Below, in pieces: positions 16,195 to 25,273 of a DNA stretch of 64,000 bases. Each line of letters opens with the position of its first letter. Within the stretch, counting starts at the first letter, position 1. A program made the position numbers and the translations under genes. The DNA comes from Bin52 sp965213935 (GTDB lineage: Bacteria > Pseudomonadota > Alphaproteobacteria > Thalassobaculales > Thalassobaculaceae), in assembly GCA_965213935.1 (NCBI GenBank), contig CBDCAO010000011.1, forward strand, positions 767,190 to 831,189, in the 5' to 3' direction. The notes below the pieces were generated by a model. That model had not been told where the DNA came from. It saw only the letters and a program-made list of their open reading frames with translations, and searched no databases.

Positions 16195-17414
16195 TGAGCA
16201 CCGCCCTGGCGCCGCTGGGGCGCGACCTGAAGGTCATGGGTCTGGTCGGCACCGCGCACGCGGCCAGTCACTTCTTTCACCTTGTGCTGCCGCCGCTGTT
16301 TCCGCTGCTCAGGGCCGAGTTCGACCTGAGCTATGCGGCTCTCGGCTTGCTCACCACCATGTTCTACGGTGCCTCGGGGATTGCCCAGACCATCGCCGGC
16401 TTCCTCGTCGACCGGTTCGGAGCCCGGCGCATCCTGCTCGGCGGCCTGATCCTGCTGTCGGTCAGCGTGATGGGCTACGGACTTGTCACCGAGTTCTGGA
16501 TGCTGCTTGTCCTCTCCGTGCTTGCCGGGCTCGGCAACAGCGTCTTCCATCCCGCGGACCTGTCTATCCTGACCAGCAAGGTCTCTCCCTCGAGGCTGGG
16601 ACGCGCCTATGGCGCCCATGCCCTGTGCGGCTACCTCGGCTGGGCTGTTGCACCCGGTTTCGTGGTGGCCGTCGCCTCCATGGCGGACTGGCGGGTCGCG
16701 GTCATCGCCGCGGGACTCGCCGGGCTCGCCGTCGTCGTACTGCTGGTGGTCTGGGGCGGCGGGGATCTTGCCGAGGCGCCGTCACCGCCGCCGGTGAAGA
16801 AGGGAACCGCCGGGATCCTGCGCGATGTCCGCCTGCTGCTCTCGCCCACGATCCTGTCCTGTTTCGCCTACTTCACCTTCCTGTCCGCAGCCCTGGTCGG
16901 GGTGCAGACCTTCGGGCTCACCGCGATGCAGGCGATCTATTCCGTCACGCTCCAGCACGCCACGATCGCGTTGACGGCATTCCTGGTCGGGGGCGCGGCG
17001 GGCATCTTCGTCGGCGGCTTTGCCGCCGACCGCACCGAGCGGCACGACGTCATCGCCATGTCCGGCGTCATGCTCTCGGCTGTGGTCCTGGTTGCAATCG
17101 GGGCCGAGATGACAGGAGGCGGGCTGCTCGTTCCCGCCATTGCGATGGCCGGGTTCCTGTCGGGAACCACGTCGCCGTCACGCGACATGCTGGTGCGCAA
17201 GGCAACTCCCGGTGGCGCAACCGGCCGGGTGTTCGGCTTCGTCTATTCCGGGCTCGATCTCGGTTCGTCGCTGATGCCGCTGCTGCTCGGCTGGTTGCTT
17301 GACGGCGGTGACCCGCGCATCGTGTTCCATGGCTGTGCCGTTGCCATGGTGATCACCATGTTGACGGTGATCGAGGTGCGCCGGCGCGGCACGATTGCGG
17401 CCGGGCGCGCCTGA
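16194..17414 (+). CDS. MFS transporter
   Basis: About 406 residues with roughly twelve hydrophobic segments. The loop 2-3 MFS motif appears as GFLVDRFGARRILLGG, and the equivalent second-half loop as GGFAADRTERHD. It starts at ATG 16194, overlapping the dioxygenase stop, so it probably imports that enzyme's substrate. It abuts the convergent amidase gene with no gap, so no separate terminator is visible. Confidence 0.85.
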   Translation: MSTALAPLGRDLKVMGLVGTAHAASHFFHLVLPPLFPLLRAEFDLSYAALGLLTTMFYGASGIAQTIAGFLVDRFGARRILLGGLILLSVSVMGYGLVTEFWMLLVLSVLAGLGNSVFHPADLSILTSKVSPSRLGRAYGAHALCGYLGWAVAPGFVVAVASMADWRVAVIAAGLAGLAVVVLLVVWGGGDLAEAPSPPPVKKGTAGILRDVRLLLSPTILSCFAYFTFLSAALVGVQTFGLTAMQAIYSVTLQHATIALTAFLVGGAAGIFVGGFAADRTERHDVIAMSGVMLSAVVLVAIGAEMTGGGLLVPAIAMAGFLSGTTSPSRDMLVRKATPGGATGRVFGFVYSGLDLGSSLMPLLLGWLLDGGDPRIVFHGCAVAMVITMLTVIEVRRRGTIAAGRA

Positions 17415-18851
17415 TTACGCGGCGACGGGCGCCTTGCGACCGAACCACGGTCGCGCCGCCTCGAGCTGGGAGGCAAGCCTGAACAGTGTTGCCTCGTCAC
17501 CGTAGCGCGCCACCGCCTGCACCGCGATCGGGAACCCGTCACTCGCCTGGCCGATCGGGATCACCATTGCCGGCTGGCCGGTGGTGTTGAACCAGACGGT
17601 GAACGGGCTGAAGGCGAAAACCCGCTCCCAGTACTCGTCAAGGTCCTCCATCATCATGTCGAGCCAACCGAGTTTCGGCGGACGTGTCGCGAGCGCCGGG
17701 GTCAGCAGCACGTCGTGCTCCGTGTGAAACTCCGCCATCTGCCGGCCGATCCGGTGGGCGGTCTGCTCGGCAGTGAGCAGTGTCGCACCATCGATCTTCT
17801 GGGCCCGGCGCATGGTGTTCCAGACCACGGTCTCGACCTCGCCCGGCTCCGGCAGACGGCCCGAGGGATGGCTGCGGATGCCGTTCAGGATCGAACAGGC
17901 GCTCACGGTTCTGAAGGTCGGCACGATTGCCTCGCCCTCGATCTCGGGATCGGCCTCCGCCACCCGGTGGCCGAGTTCCTCGCACAGAGTGGCGGTCTCG
18001 ACGAGAACCCGCAGGCAGTCGGGTTCGATCCGGGCACCGTTCGGGGGCCGGGCACTCCATGCGATGGCCAGCCTGCCCGCGTCCGCACCTACCTCCTCGA
18101 GAAACGGTCGCGCCGGCGGCGGTGCGGTGTAGGGGTCACCCGGGCCGGGTCCGCGGGTCGCGTCAAGCAGTGCCGCATTGTCACGCACGCTCAGCGAGAC
18201 CGCGTGTTCGATGGCATAACCGCTCATGCCTTCTCCCGCGACCGGCCACAGGGTGTGACGGCCGCGGGACGGCCTGAGCCCGACGAGGCCACAGGACGCA
18301 GCCGGTGCCCGGATCGACCCGAAACCGTCGGATGCATGCGCAATCGGCACCATCCTCGCACCGACCGCGGCGGCGGCACCGCCGCTCGAGCCGGCCGGGG
18401 TGCGCGACAGGTCCCACGGGTTGCGCGACGGGCCGTGAAGCTGCGGCTCGCAGGTCAGACTGAGACCCAGTTCGCAGGTGTTCGTCTTTCCCAGGATCAC
18501 CATGCCCGCCTGCTTGATGCGCGTGACGTGCAGGCTGTCGAACGGGATCGGCGGCAATCCGGCGAAGAACCGGCTGCCGCGGGTGGTCCGGGTCCCTGCG
18601 AGCGACGATCCAAGGTCCTTGAGCAGGAACGGAACGCCGCAAAGCGGACCACCGGCCGGACCGTCGGCGAGCTGCGCGCGCGCCTCGTCGTGGAGTTCCT
18701 GGACCACCGCATTGACCGCGGGGTTGCGCGCCTCGATGCGTTCGATCGCCGCCTCGAGGACCTCACCGGCCGATACCTCCCCCGACTTCACGAGCCCGGC
18801 GAGACCCAGTCCGTCATGGTCTTCGTACTCGGCAAAGCCCGTCATGGCCAC
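17415..18851 (-). CDS. Amidase signature family hydrolase
   Basis: 478 residues. The Ser-cisSer-Lys triad is visible: Lys78 in GVPFLLKDLG, the Ser155/156 area in AGSSGGAAAAV, and nucleophile Ser179 in ASDGFGSIRAPA. GATA, fatty-acid amide hydrolases and aryl amidases share this fold. Absence of gatC/gatB neighbours and the pairing with an SDR and transporters argue for a catabolic amidase rather than tRNA amidotransferase. ATG 18851 or ATG 18845 may start it. It is 15 bp downstream of the SDR gene on the same strand, probably one operon. Confidence 0.88.
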   Translation of the reverse strand: MAMTGFAEYEDHDGLGLAGLVKSGEVSAGEVLEAAIERIEARNPAVNAVVQELHDEARAQLADGPAGGPLCGVPFLLKDLGSSLAGTRTTRGSRFFAGLPPIPFDSLHVTRIKQAGMVILGKTNTCELGLSLTCEPQLHGPSRNPWDLSRTPAGSSGGAAAAVGARMVPIAHASDGFGSIRAPAASCGLVGLRPSRGRHTLWPVAGEGMSGYAIEHAVSLSVRDNAALLDATRGPGPGDPYTAPPPARPFLEEVGADAGRLAIAWSARPPNGARIEPDCLRVLVETATLCEELGHRVAEADPEIEGEAIVPTFRTVSACSILNGIRSHPSGRLPEPGEVETVVWNTMRRAQKIDGATLLTAEQTAHRIGRQMAEFHTEHDVLLTPALATRPPKLGWLDMMMEDLDEYWERVFAFSPFTVWFNTTGQPAMVIPIGQASDGFPIAVQAVARYGDEATLFRLASQLEAARPWFGRKAPVAA

Positions 18852-18866
18852 TCCCCGTGCGGACGA

Positions 18867-19631
18867 TCAGGAAAAGGTGAGACCGCCGTTGACATCGAGA
18901 ACGGCGCCCACCATGCCGGAACAGGCGGCCGACAGCAGGAAGGTGATCGGCCAGGCGATGTCCTCGGGCTCCAGAAGCCGGCCCAGCGGGCAGGCGGTCA
19001 CGTCGATGGACCGGCCTTCGGTCATCTGGGTGCGGGTCGGTCCGGGTGCGACCGCGTTGACGAGAACGCCGGAGCGGGCGTAGGTCGCGGCCAGAAGCCG
19101 GGTCATGGCGTGGACCCCGCCCTTGCTTGCGACGTAGTGCGGTTGCGACGTCAACCCGCCCATGCGCCCGGCAATGGAACCGATCAGCACCAGGCGCCCC
19201 CAGCCGGCGGACTGCATCCCCGGCAGGAATGCGCGCGCCACGTTGATCGGTCCGCGCACATTGACGTCGAAAATCAGGTCGGCGTCCTGTTCCCAGGTTT
19301 CCGGGTCACCGCTGATCCAGTCGTTGTATCGGGTCACACCGGCCGTCAACGCCACCGAATTCGGCACGACACCGGAACGGGCCAGGTCGTCTGCGAGCTC
19401 GTCGACCGAGGAACGTTCGGCGATGTTGCAGGCCCGCGTCACCACGCTGGTCTGGTATCGGTTCTCCAGAATTCGGGCCGGGCCCGAGGGATCCTCGATG
19501 TCGGCGAGCACCAGGGTCGCGCCCTGTGCCGCACAGGTCTCCGCAACCGCCCGGCCGATCCCGTGCGCCGCCCCGATCACCAGGACGACGAGGCCGGTCA
19601 GGTCGAACCCGCGTGTCGCTTCACGTGTCAT
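18867..19631 (-). CDS. SDR-family oxidoreductase
   Basis: 254 residues with the classical short-chain dehydrogenase layout: the NAD(P) loop GAAHGIG (residues 20-26), catalytic Ser in LIGSIAG, YVASK with catalytic Tyr and Lys, and a PGPTRTQM segment. The C-terminus GAVLDVNGGLTFS is normal for the family. The DIEDP after the second strand (acidic residue) favours NAD. It probably forms an operon with the downstream amidase and shares a 140-bp divergent region with the next SDR gene. Confidence 0.88.
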   Translation of the reverse strand: MTREATRGFDLTGLVVLVIGAAHGIGRAVAETCAAQGATLVLADIEDPSGPARILENRYQTSVVTRACNIAERSSVDELADDLARSGVVPNSVALTAGVTRYNDWISGDPETWEQDADLIFDVNVRGPINVARAFLPGMQSAGWGRLVLIGSIAGRMGGLTSQPHYVASKGGVHAMTRLLAATYARSGVLVNAVAPGPTRTQMTEGRSIDVTACPLGRLLEPEDIAWPITFLLSAACSGMVGAVLDVNGGLTFS

Positions 19632-19772
19632 CTTCCAGGTCCCGAAACGCCCCGCTCCGGGGCAGTATCATGTCCGCCGCCGCCATGCGCAACGGTCCCG
19701 AGCCGGGTTGCACCACCGCGACCGACGCGTATAGGGTCGGTCACCCGACCAGGGACGAGGAGACAGCGGGCA

Positions 19773-20522
19773 ATGGGCAGGATTTCACTGGTCACCGGTG
19801 CCGGCACGGGGGTGGGCAAGGCGGCGTCACTGGCGCTGGCGGCCGACGGCTGGACCGTGGTGCTGGCGGGCCGCAGGCCCGAGCCCCTCGAGGAAGTGGC
19901 GTCCGCGATCCGGGCGGACGGCGGTACCGCGCTGGCGGTGCCCACGGATGCCAGCAACCCCGCGGCGGTGAAGGCGCTGTTTGCCACCGCCCGCGAGACC
20001 TATGGCCGGCTCGACCTGCTGTTCAACAACGCCGGGACCAACGCTCCGGGCATTCCGCTCGAGGAACTCAGCTTCGAGCAGTGGTCCACGGTCGTCAACA
20101 TCAACCTGACCGGTGTCTTCCTGTGCACGCAGGAGGCCTTCAGGATCATGAAGGACCAGACGCCGCGTGGTGGACGCATCATCAACAACGGCTCGATATC
20201 GGCGCATGTGCCGCGGCCGAACTCCGCTCCCTACACCGCGACCAAGCACGCGGTCACCGGGCTGACCCGGTCGACCTCGCTGGATGGGCGCAAGTACGAT
20301 ATCGCCTGCGGCCAGATCGACATCGGCAACGCGCTGACCGACATGGCGGCGCGGATGGCCCGCGGTGTGCCGCAGGCGGACGGCAGCACCAGGGTCGAGG
20401 CGGTGATGGACGTTGAGAATGTCGGCAGGACCATCGCCTACATGGCGGGCCTGCCACCGGAGGCCAATGCGCAGTTCGTCACCGTGATGGCGACCAAGAT
20501 GCCATTCATCGGCCGGGGATGA
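19773..20522 (+). CDS. SDR-family oxidoreductase
   Basis: 249 residues from ATG 19773, with agggacgagg upstream. It has GAGTGVG at residues 9-15, AGRRPEPL after beta-2 (Arg pair, suggesting NADP), NNAGTNAP, catalytic Ser in NNGSISAHV and YTATK. A longer in-frame open region upstream exists only because of high GC and lacks homology. The gene runs divergently from the previous SDR and is followed within 30 bp by the nitroreductase gene, probably co-transcribed. Confidence 0.88.
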   Translation: MGRISLVTGAGTGVGKAASLALAADGWTVVLAGRRPEPLEEVASAIRADGGTALAVPTDASNPAAVKALFATARETYGRLDLLFNNAGTNAPGIPLEELSFEQWSTVVNINLTGVFLCTQEAFRIMKDQTPRGGRIINNGSISAHVPRPNSAPYTATKHAVTGLTRSTSLDGRKYDIACGQIDIGNALTDMAARMARGVPQADGSTRVEAVMDVENVGRTIAYMAGLPPEANAQFVTVMATKMPFIGRG

Positions 20523-20549
20523 ATTGCTGTCGCGCACACAGGGAGACAG

Positions 20550-21131
20550 GTGTTGGAGACGATTGAACTGTTGCGGACCCGGCGATCCGTCCTGGCACGG
20601 AATCTGGGCGAGCCCGGTCCGGGGCCGGAGGAGCTGGAGCTGATCCTCGAGACCGGACTGCGGGTACCCGACCACGGCAAGATCGGACCATGGCGGATCC
20701 AGGTCATCGGCAAGGAGGGCCAGGCGGCACTGGGTGACCTGTGTGCCGAGCGGTTCGCTGCCGAACATGGCGAGCGCGCCAACCCGAAGATGGTCGAGTT
20801 CGAGCGCGGCCGGCTGCAGCGTGCGCCGGTGTTGCTTGCGGTCACCGCGCATCTGCAGGTCCCCCACAAGATCCCTGAAATGGAACAGCGGCTCTCCGGC
20901 GGCGCGCTGTGCATGAACATCCTGAATGCCGCCCACGCACTCGGTTATGGCGCACAGTGGCTGACCGAGTGGCCGGCATTCGACAGCGAGGTGAAGAGGA
21001 TGCTCGGTCACGATCCGTCGACCGACATCATCGGCTTCATCTACGTCGGCACCCCGACCCAGGTTCCCTCCCGGCGTGACCGCCCGGCCCCGGAGACGGT
21101 GATCAGCGAGTGGAACGGCCCGTCGGCCTGA
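20550..21131 (+). CDS. Nitroreductase-family flavoprotein (YdjA-like)
   Basis: 193 residues from GTG 20550, four bases after a gggaga ribosome site. It begins ETIELLRTRRSVLARNLGEPGP, the FMN-binding start of the family, then RVPDHGKIGPWRI and GALCMNILNAAHALGYGAQW, with C-terminal FIYVGTP. The sequence is closest in style to the minimal YdjA-type nitroreductases. It uses FMN and NAD(P)H to reduce nitro groups or quinone-like substrates; the physiological substrate is unknown. It probably shares a transcript with the upstream SDR and converges on the VOC gene. Confidence 0.82.
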   Translation: MLETIELLRTRRSVLARNLGEPGPGPEELELILETGLRVPDHGKIGPWRIQVIGKEGQAALGDLCAERFAAEHGERANPKMVEFERGRLQRAPVLLAVTAHLQVPHKIPEMEQRLSGGALCMNILNAAHALGYGAQWLTEWPAFDSEVKRMLGHDPSTDIIGFIYVGTPTQVPSRRDRPAPETVISEWNGPSA

Positions 21132-21135
21132 CGGG

Positions 21136-21522
21136 TCAGTTCCGGCGGCTGTGACAGACCGCCTGCACCTTGTTGCCGTCAGGGTCGCGGACATACCCGC
21201 CGTAGTAGTTCTCATGGTAGTGCGGACGCGCTCCCGGAGCGCCCTCGTCGGTGCCACCGTGTGCCAGTGCCGTGGCATGGAACCTGTCCACCTGGTCGCG
21301 GCTCGACGCCAGGAAGGCGACGTGCACCCCGTTTCCTGCACTGGCCGGTTGCCCGTCAAACGGCGGCAACACCCAGAACTGCGGCCCGGTCCACCTGCCG
21401 TAACCGGCCCGGTCCGGGTCCCGGTGCAGGTTCTGCCAGCCCAGCACCCCGACGAGCACGGCGTCGTAGAAGCGCGTGGCGCGGTCGATGTCCGTGGTTC
21501 CGACGGTCACGTGGCTGAACAT
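21136..21522 (-). CDS. VOC-family (glyoxalase/bleomycin-resistance-like) protein
   Basis: 128 residues from ATG 21522; ATG 21543 is an alternative that would overlap the polA stop. A single vicinal-oxygen-chelate module begins MFSHVTVGTTDIDRATRFYDAVL and ends YVRDPDGNKVQAVCHSR, a common pattern in uncharacterised VOC proteins of this size. Likely metal ligands are His4 and a late acidic or neutral residue; the usual Glu near the end (N-K-V-Q-A-V) is replaced by Gln. It lies directly downstream of polA on the same strand. Confidence 0.8.
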   Translation of the reverse strand: MFSHVTVGTTDIDRATRFYDAVLVGVLGWQNLHRDPDRAGYGRWTGPQFWVLPPFDGQPASAGNGVHVAFLASSRDQVDRFHATALAHGGTDEGAPGARPHYHENYYGGYVRDPDGNKVQAVCHSRRN

Positions 21523-21532
21523 CCCGGCCTTC

Positions 21533-24301
21533 TCAGTGCGCATCGGCCCAGGTCGATCCCCACCCGGCCTCGGCGACCAGCGGCACCGACAGGTCGATGG
21601 CGGGGAGTGCGGCCTGTTCCATGGTGTCACGGACCACCGCGACGGTTCGCTCGAGCTCGGCCTGCGGAACCTCGAACAGCAGTTCGTCATGCACCTGCAG
21701 CAGCATGCGCGACGCGAGCCCCTCGTCATGCAGCCGGCCCGGGATCCGGATCATGGCGCGCTTGATGATGTCCGCGGCCGATCCCTGTATCGGAGCGTTG
21801 ATCGCTGCGCGTTCGGAGAACGCCCGGCGCGCCCGGTTGGCATCCCGGATGCCGGAGACGTGGACACGGCGTCCGAACAGGGTCTCCACGAACCCCTGTT
21901 CCCTGGCGGTCTCCCGGGCGGCATCCATGTAGGTGCGGATACCCGGAAACCGCTCGAAATACGCGTCGATGTACTGCCGGGCCTCACCCTGGGGACAGCG
22001 CAGCTGCCGGGCAAGCCCGTAGCTCGAAATTCCGTAGATGATCCCGAAATTGATGGCCTTGGCCTTGCGGCGGACCATGGGATCCATGCCTTCGATCGGG
22101 ACCCCGAACACCCTGGAAGCGGTCTGCGCGTGGATGTCGAGACCGTCGAGAAAGGCCTGGCGCAGGCTGTCGATACCGGCGATGTGCGCCAGCAGGCGGA
22201 GTTCAATCTGCGAATAGTCGACCGAGAGCAGCAGCGACCCCGGTTCGGCGATGAAGGCGGTGCGGATCTTCCGTCCCTCCTCGGTGCGGATCGGGATGTT
22301 CTGCAGGTTCGGGTCGTTGGAACTGAGCCGGCCGGTGGCGGCGCCGGTCATGGAATAGGAGGTATGGATGCGGCCGGTGCCGGGGTTGATCCCGTCGATC
22401 AGGGCGTCGGTGTAGGTCGACTTGAGCTTGGACATCTGACGCCAGTCGAGCACCCGGGCCGGGAGCTCGTTGCCCTCGGCCGCCAGGTCCTCGAGCACGG
22501 TGGCGGCGGTCTGGTACGCCCCGGTCCGGGTCTTGCGCGCTCCCGCCAGGCCCATCTTGCCGAACAGGATGTCGCCGAGCTGGCGCGGGGACCCCACGTT
22601 GAACGTCTCTCCGGCCAGTTGGTGGATTTCCCGCTCCGCGACCTCGAGCCGTTGTTCGAAATCCGACGAGAGCGAACGCAGGATCCCGGGATCGACCCGA
22701 ATGCCGGCGGCCTCCATGTCGGCGAGCACCGGGATCAGCGGCCGCTCGAGGGTCTCGTAGACCACGGTCTTGCGCGCATTCGGCAGGTCGGACTTGAACA
22801 GGCGATGCAGGCGCAGGCTGACGTCGGCGTCCTCGGCCGCATATCGGCAGGCGTCTTCGAGCCCGACTTCGGCGAAGCCGACCTGTGCCTTTCCCCTGCC
22901 GCACACCTCTTCGTACCTGATTGTCGCGTGACCGAAATGAAGGGCCGCGAGATCGTCGAGACCGTGCTTGTGCAGTCCGGCACTGAGCACATAGGACAGG
23001 CACATGGTGTCGTCGACCGGTGCCAGTGTGACCCCGCCGTTGTGGGGCTGGCGCATCACCAGGACGTCGTACTTGATGTTGTGGCCGACCTTGAGCACTC
23101 CCGGATCCTCGAGCAGCGGTGCGAGCGCTCCGATCGCGTCCTCGAACGGGATCTGTGGTCCGGGCGGGGCGCCGTCCTCGAGCAGGTTCCTGCGCTGGTG
23201 GCGCAGCGGTACGTAGCAGGCCTCGCCCGGCGTTACGGCCAGCGAGATGCCGATCAGCTCCGCGGAGACCGCGTCGAGTGAGCTGGTCTCGGTGTCGAAC
23301 GCCACCACTCCCAGGTCCCGGGCGTGGTCGATCCAGCGCAGGAGCGCGGGCATGTCCTGGACGAGCGAGTACGACGCCTCCGCGAGGCCGGCCCCATCGT
23401 CGCGCTCCTCCGGTTCCGCCCGGGCGTCGCGCTCGAAGCGGCCGATCAGGCGCTTGAACTCCTGCTCGCGCAGGAAGTCGAGCACGGTCCGGGGATCGGG
23501 CGGACGGACCGCCAGTTCATCGAGCGGCGGTATTCCCTCAACGTCGCGGCGCAGCGTGACCAGTTCGCGACTGACGCGGGCCTGGTCCGCATACTCGATC
23601 AGGTTCTGGCGGCGTTTGGGTTGCCGGATGGTCCCGGCCGAGGCAAGCAGGGTGTCGAGGTCTCCGAACTCGCCGATCAGAAGTGCCGCGGTCTTGATCC
23701 CGATACCCGGCACGCCCGGGACATTGTCGGCGGAATCGCCTGCGAGCGCCTGCACGTCGATCACCTGTTCCGGGCCCACGCCGAACTTCTCGATGACCTC
23801 GGTGACACCGATCTCGCGATTGCGCATCGGGTCGTACATGTCGACCCCGGGGCCGACCAGTTGCATCAGGTCCTTGTCGGACGAGACCACGGTCACCCGG
23901 GCGCCGCGTTCGAGTGCGTGCGTCGCGTAGGTGGCGATGATGTCGTCAGCCTCGAAGCCGTCGCGCTCGACACAGGCGACGTTGAAGGCCCTGACCGCAT
24001 CGCGGATCAGGCCGAACTGCGGGACCAGATCCTCGGGAGCGTCCGGCCGCTGGGCCTTGTAGTCCGGATAGATGTGGGAGCGAAAGGTCGCCCGGGAGGT
24101 GTCGAAGATCACCGCGCAGTAATCGGCGCCAAGGTCATCGATCAGCTTGATCAGCATGTTGGTGAATCCGAGCACGGCATTGGTCGGGGTTCCGTCCGAC
24201 CGGTTCATGGCTGGCAGGGCGTGAAAGGCCCGGAATATGAAGCCTGAGCCGTCGACCAGGTAGACATGCGACCGGGTTGCCGCCGTTCTGCTGTCGTCCA
24301 T
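21533..24301 (-). CDS. polA: DNA polymerase I
   Basis: 922 residues from ATG 24301. The 5'-3' FEN domain (1-290) has YLVDGSGFIFRAFHAL and GDSADNVPGVPGIG. The 3'-5' exonuclease domain (from about residue 330) has VVAFDTETSSLD with the DxE metal pair and YAAEDADVSLRLH, so proofreading looks intact. The polymerase palm and fingers show SSNDPNLQNIPIRTEEGRKIR, SVDYSQIELRLLAHI, RRKAKAINFGIIYG and LLQVHDEL. It is essential for Okazaki-fragment maturation and repair. Spacing to the divergent CmcJ-like gene is about 140 bp. Confidence 0.97.
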   Translation of the reverse strand: MDDSRTAATRSHVYLVDGSGFIFRAFHALPAMNRSDGTPTNAVLGFTNMLIKLIDDLGADYCAVIFDTSRATFRSHIYPDYKAQRPDAPEDLVPQFGLIRDAVRAFNVACVERDGFEADDIIATYATHALERGARVTVVSSDKDLMQLVGPGVDMYDPMRNREIGVTEVIEKFGVGPEQVIDVQALAGDSADNVPGVPGIGIKTAALLIGEFGDLDTLLASAGTIRQPKRRQNLIEYADQARVSRELVTLRRDVEGIPPLDELAVRPPDPRTVLDFLREQEFKRLIGRFERDARAEPEERDDGAGLAEASYSLVQDMPALLRWIDHARDLGVVAFDTETSSLDAVSAELIGISLAVTPGEACYVPLRHQRRNLLEDGAPPGPQIPFEDAIGALAPLLEDPGVLKVGHNIKYDVLVMRQPHNGGVTLAPVDDTMCLSYVLSAGLHKHGLDDLAALHFGHATIRYEEVCGRGKAQVGFAEVGLEDACRYAAEDADVSLRLHRLFKSDLPNARKTVVYETLERPLIPVLADMEAAGIRVDPGILRSLSSDFEQRLEVAEREIHQLAGETFNVGSPRQLGDILFGKMGLAGARKTRTGAYQTAATVLEDLAAEGNELPARVLDWRQMSKLKSTYTDALIDGINPGTGRIHTSYSMTGAATGRLSSNDPNLQNIPIRTEEGRKIRTAFIAEPGSLLLSVDYSQIELRLLAHIAGIDSLRQAFLDGLDIHAQTASRVFGVPIEGMDPMVRRKAKAINFGIIYGISSYGLARQLRCPQGEARQYIDAYFERFPGIRTYMDAARETAREQGFVETLFGRRVHVSGIRDANRARRAFSERAAINAPIQGSAADIIKRAMIRIPGRLHDEGLASRMLLQVHDELLFEVPQAELERTVAVVRDTMEQAALPAIDLSVPLVAEAGWGSTWADAH

Positions 24302-24444
24302 GATTCGGGTATCCGGGTGCTGGGGGAGGCGCAAGCCCGAGTCTACCGGGTCCACACGGTGTGACAAGCTGGCCGGGCGCGGTTTACACACCGGCCGGGT
24401 CCGGCATAATCCACGCGGTGGAAACAACCGGAGTGGGGCTGTTC

Positions 24445-25251
24445 ATGGTTGCAGATGGCAGTGTGGCGGTGCAGGTGCGCTATATCAACTCGGAATGGCG
24501 CGACCGGAAGACGGGACCGTCAATCGGGTCACGCGAGACCCGGCGGGCCAACACCTCGTACCGGCCGGTCGAGATCCATGACGCGCGGCCCAGTGACGCC
24601 GCCGGTGAACTCGGTCTCGACGTCAACGGGTTCATCCTGCTTGCGCACCGGACACGCTGTCCGGACTTCACCGACGAGGGAGTGATCCGCGAGACCTACC
24701 TGCCCGAGATGCTCGAACAGGTCCGCCGCGCGACCGGAGCCGATGCCGCCTATCACTACAGCTACCTGATCCGTACCGAGACACCGGTCGACTTCAACAA
24801 TGGCTATGCCCGGTTCGTGCATTGCGACTACAACGCGAAGCGCATCGAGGAACTGTCGCACGACGTGCTGCGCAGGCATGGGGCCGAACCGCATGCCGGT
24901 CAATCCTATGCCTGGTACAATACATGGCAGCCGTTTGATTTCCCCGCGATCAGGAATCCGCTCGCGTTCATCGACGCGCGGACCCTGGCAGACGGTGATG
25001 TGATCGACTACCGCTACACCGGTCCCGGGCGGGACAACATCGTGGCGGCGCCGGTCTACAACGAACAGCATCGCTGGTGCTACTTCCCGGAGATGACCAC
25101 CGGGGAGATGGTCATCCTGAAACAGATGGACCAGCGTCCGGGAAGGGTCGTCTACTGCCCGCATACCTCCTTCGATCACCCGGCCGTACCCGATGATGCA
25201 CCGCCCCGGCGCAGCATAGAGACCCGGGTGGTTGCCGTCTTCGAGGACTGA
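24445..25251 (+). CDS. CmcJ/NvfI-family non-heme oxidoreductase
   Basis: About 268 residues from ATG 24445; GTG 24418 and further upstream in-frame codons are alternatives. It resembles the CmcJ/NvfI family (relatives of cephamycin 7-alpha-methoxylation protein CmcJ and fungal isomerases such as NvfI): YRPVEIHDARP, YNTWQPFDFPAIRNPLAF, CYFPEMTTGEMVILKQMD and CPHTSFDHP near the C-terminus. His and Asp residues of the HTSFDHP segment probably belong to an iron site. Physiological role unknown. It is followed 22 bp later by cobQ but need not be functionally linked. Confidence 0.7.
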   Translation: MVADGSVAVQVRYINSEWRDRKTGPSIGSRETRRANTSYRPVEIHDARPSDAAGELGLDVNGFILLAHRTRCPDFTDEGVIRETYLPEMLEQVRRATGADAAYHYSYLIRTETPVDFNNGYARFVHCDYNAKRIEELSHDVLRRHGAEPHAGQSYAWYNTWQPFDFPAIRNPLAFIDARTLADGDVIDYRYTGPGRDNIVAAPVYNEQHRWCYFPEMTTGEMVILKQMDQRPGRVVYCPHTSFDHPAVPDDAPPRRSIETRVVAVFED

Positions 25252-25273
25252 GCCGGCCGTCCGGAGTGCCGGA

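Noticed and set aside
17715..19772. A very long open plus-strand frame running into the second SDR gene.
   Set aside because: It has no homology upstream of ATG 19773 and lies over the amidase and SDR genes on the minus strand; high GC keeps the frame open.
24302..24444. An extended N-terminus for the CmcJ-like gene (from 24361).
   Set aside because: The extra codons have no family similarity and overlap the promoter region of the divergent polA gene; ATG 24445 is preferred, without certainty.
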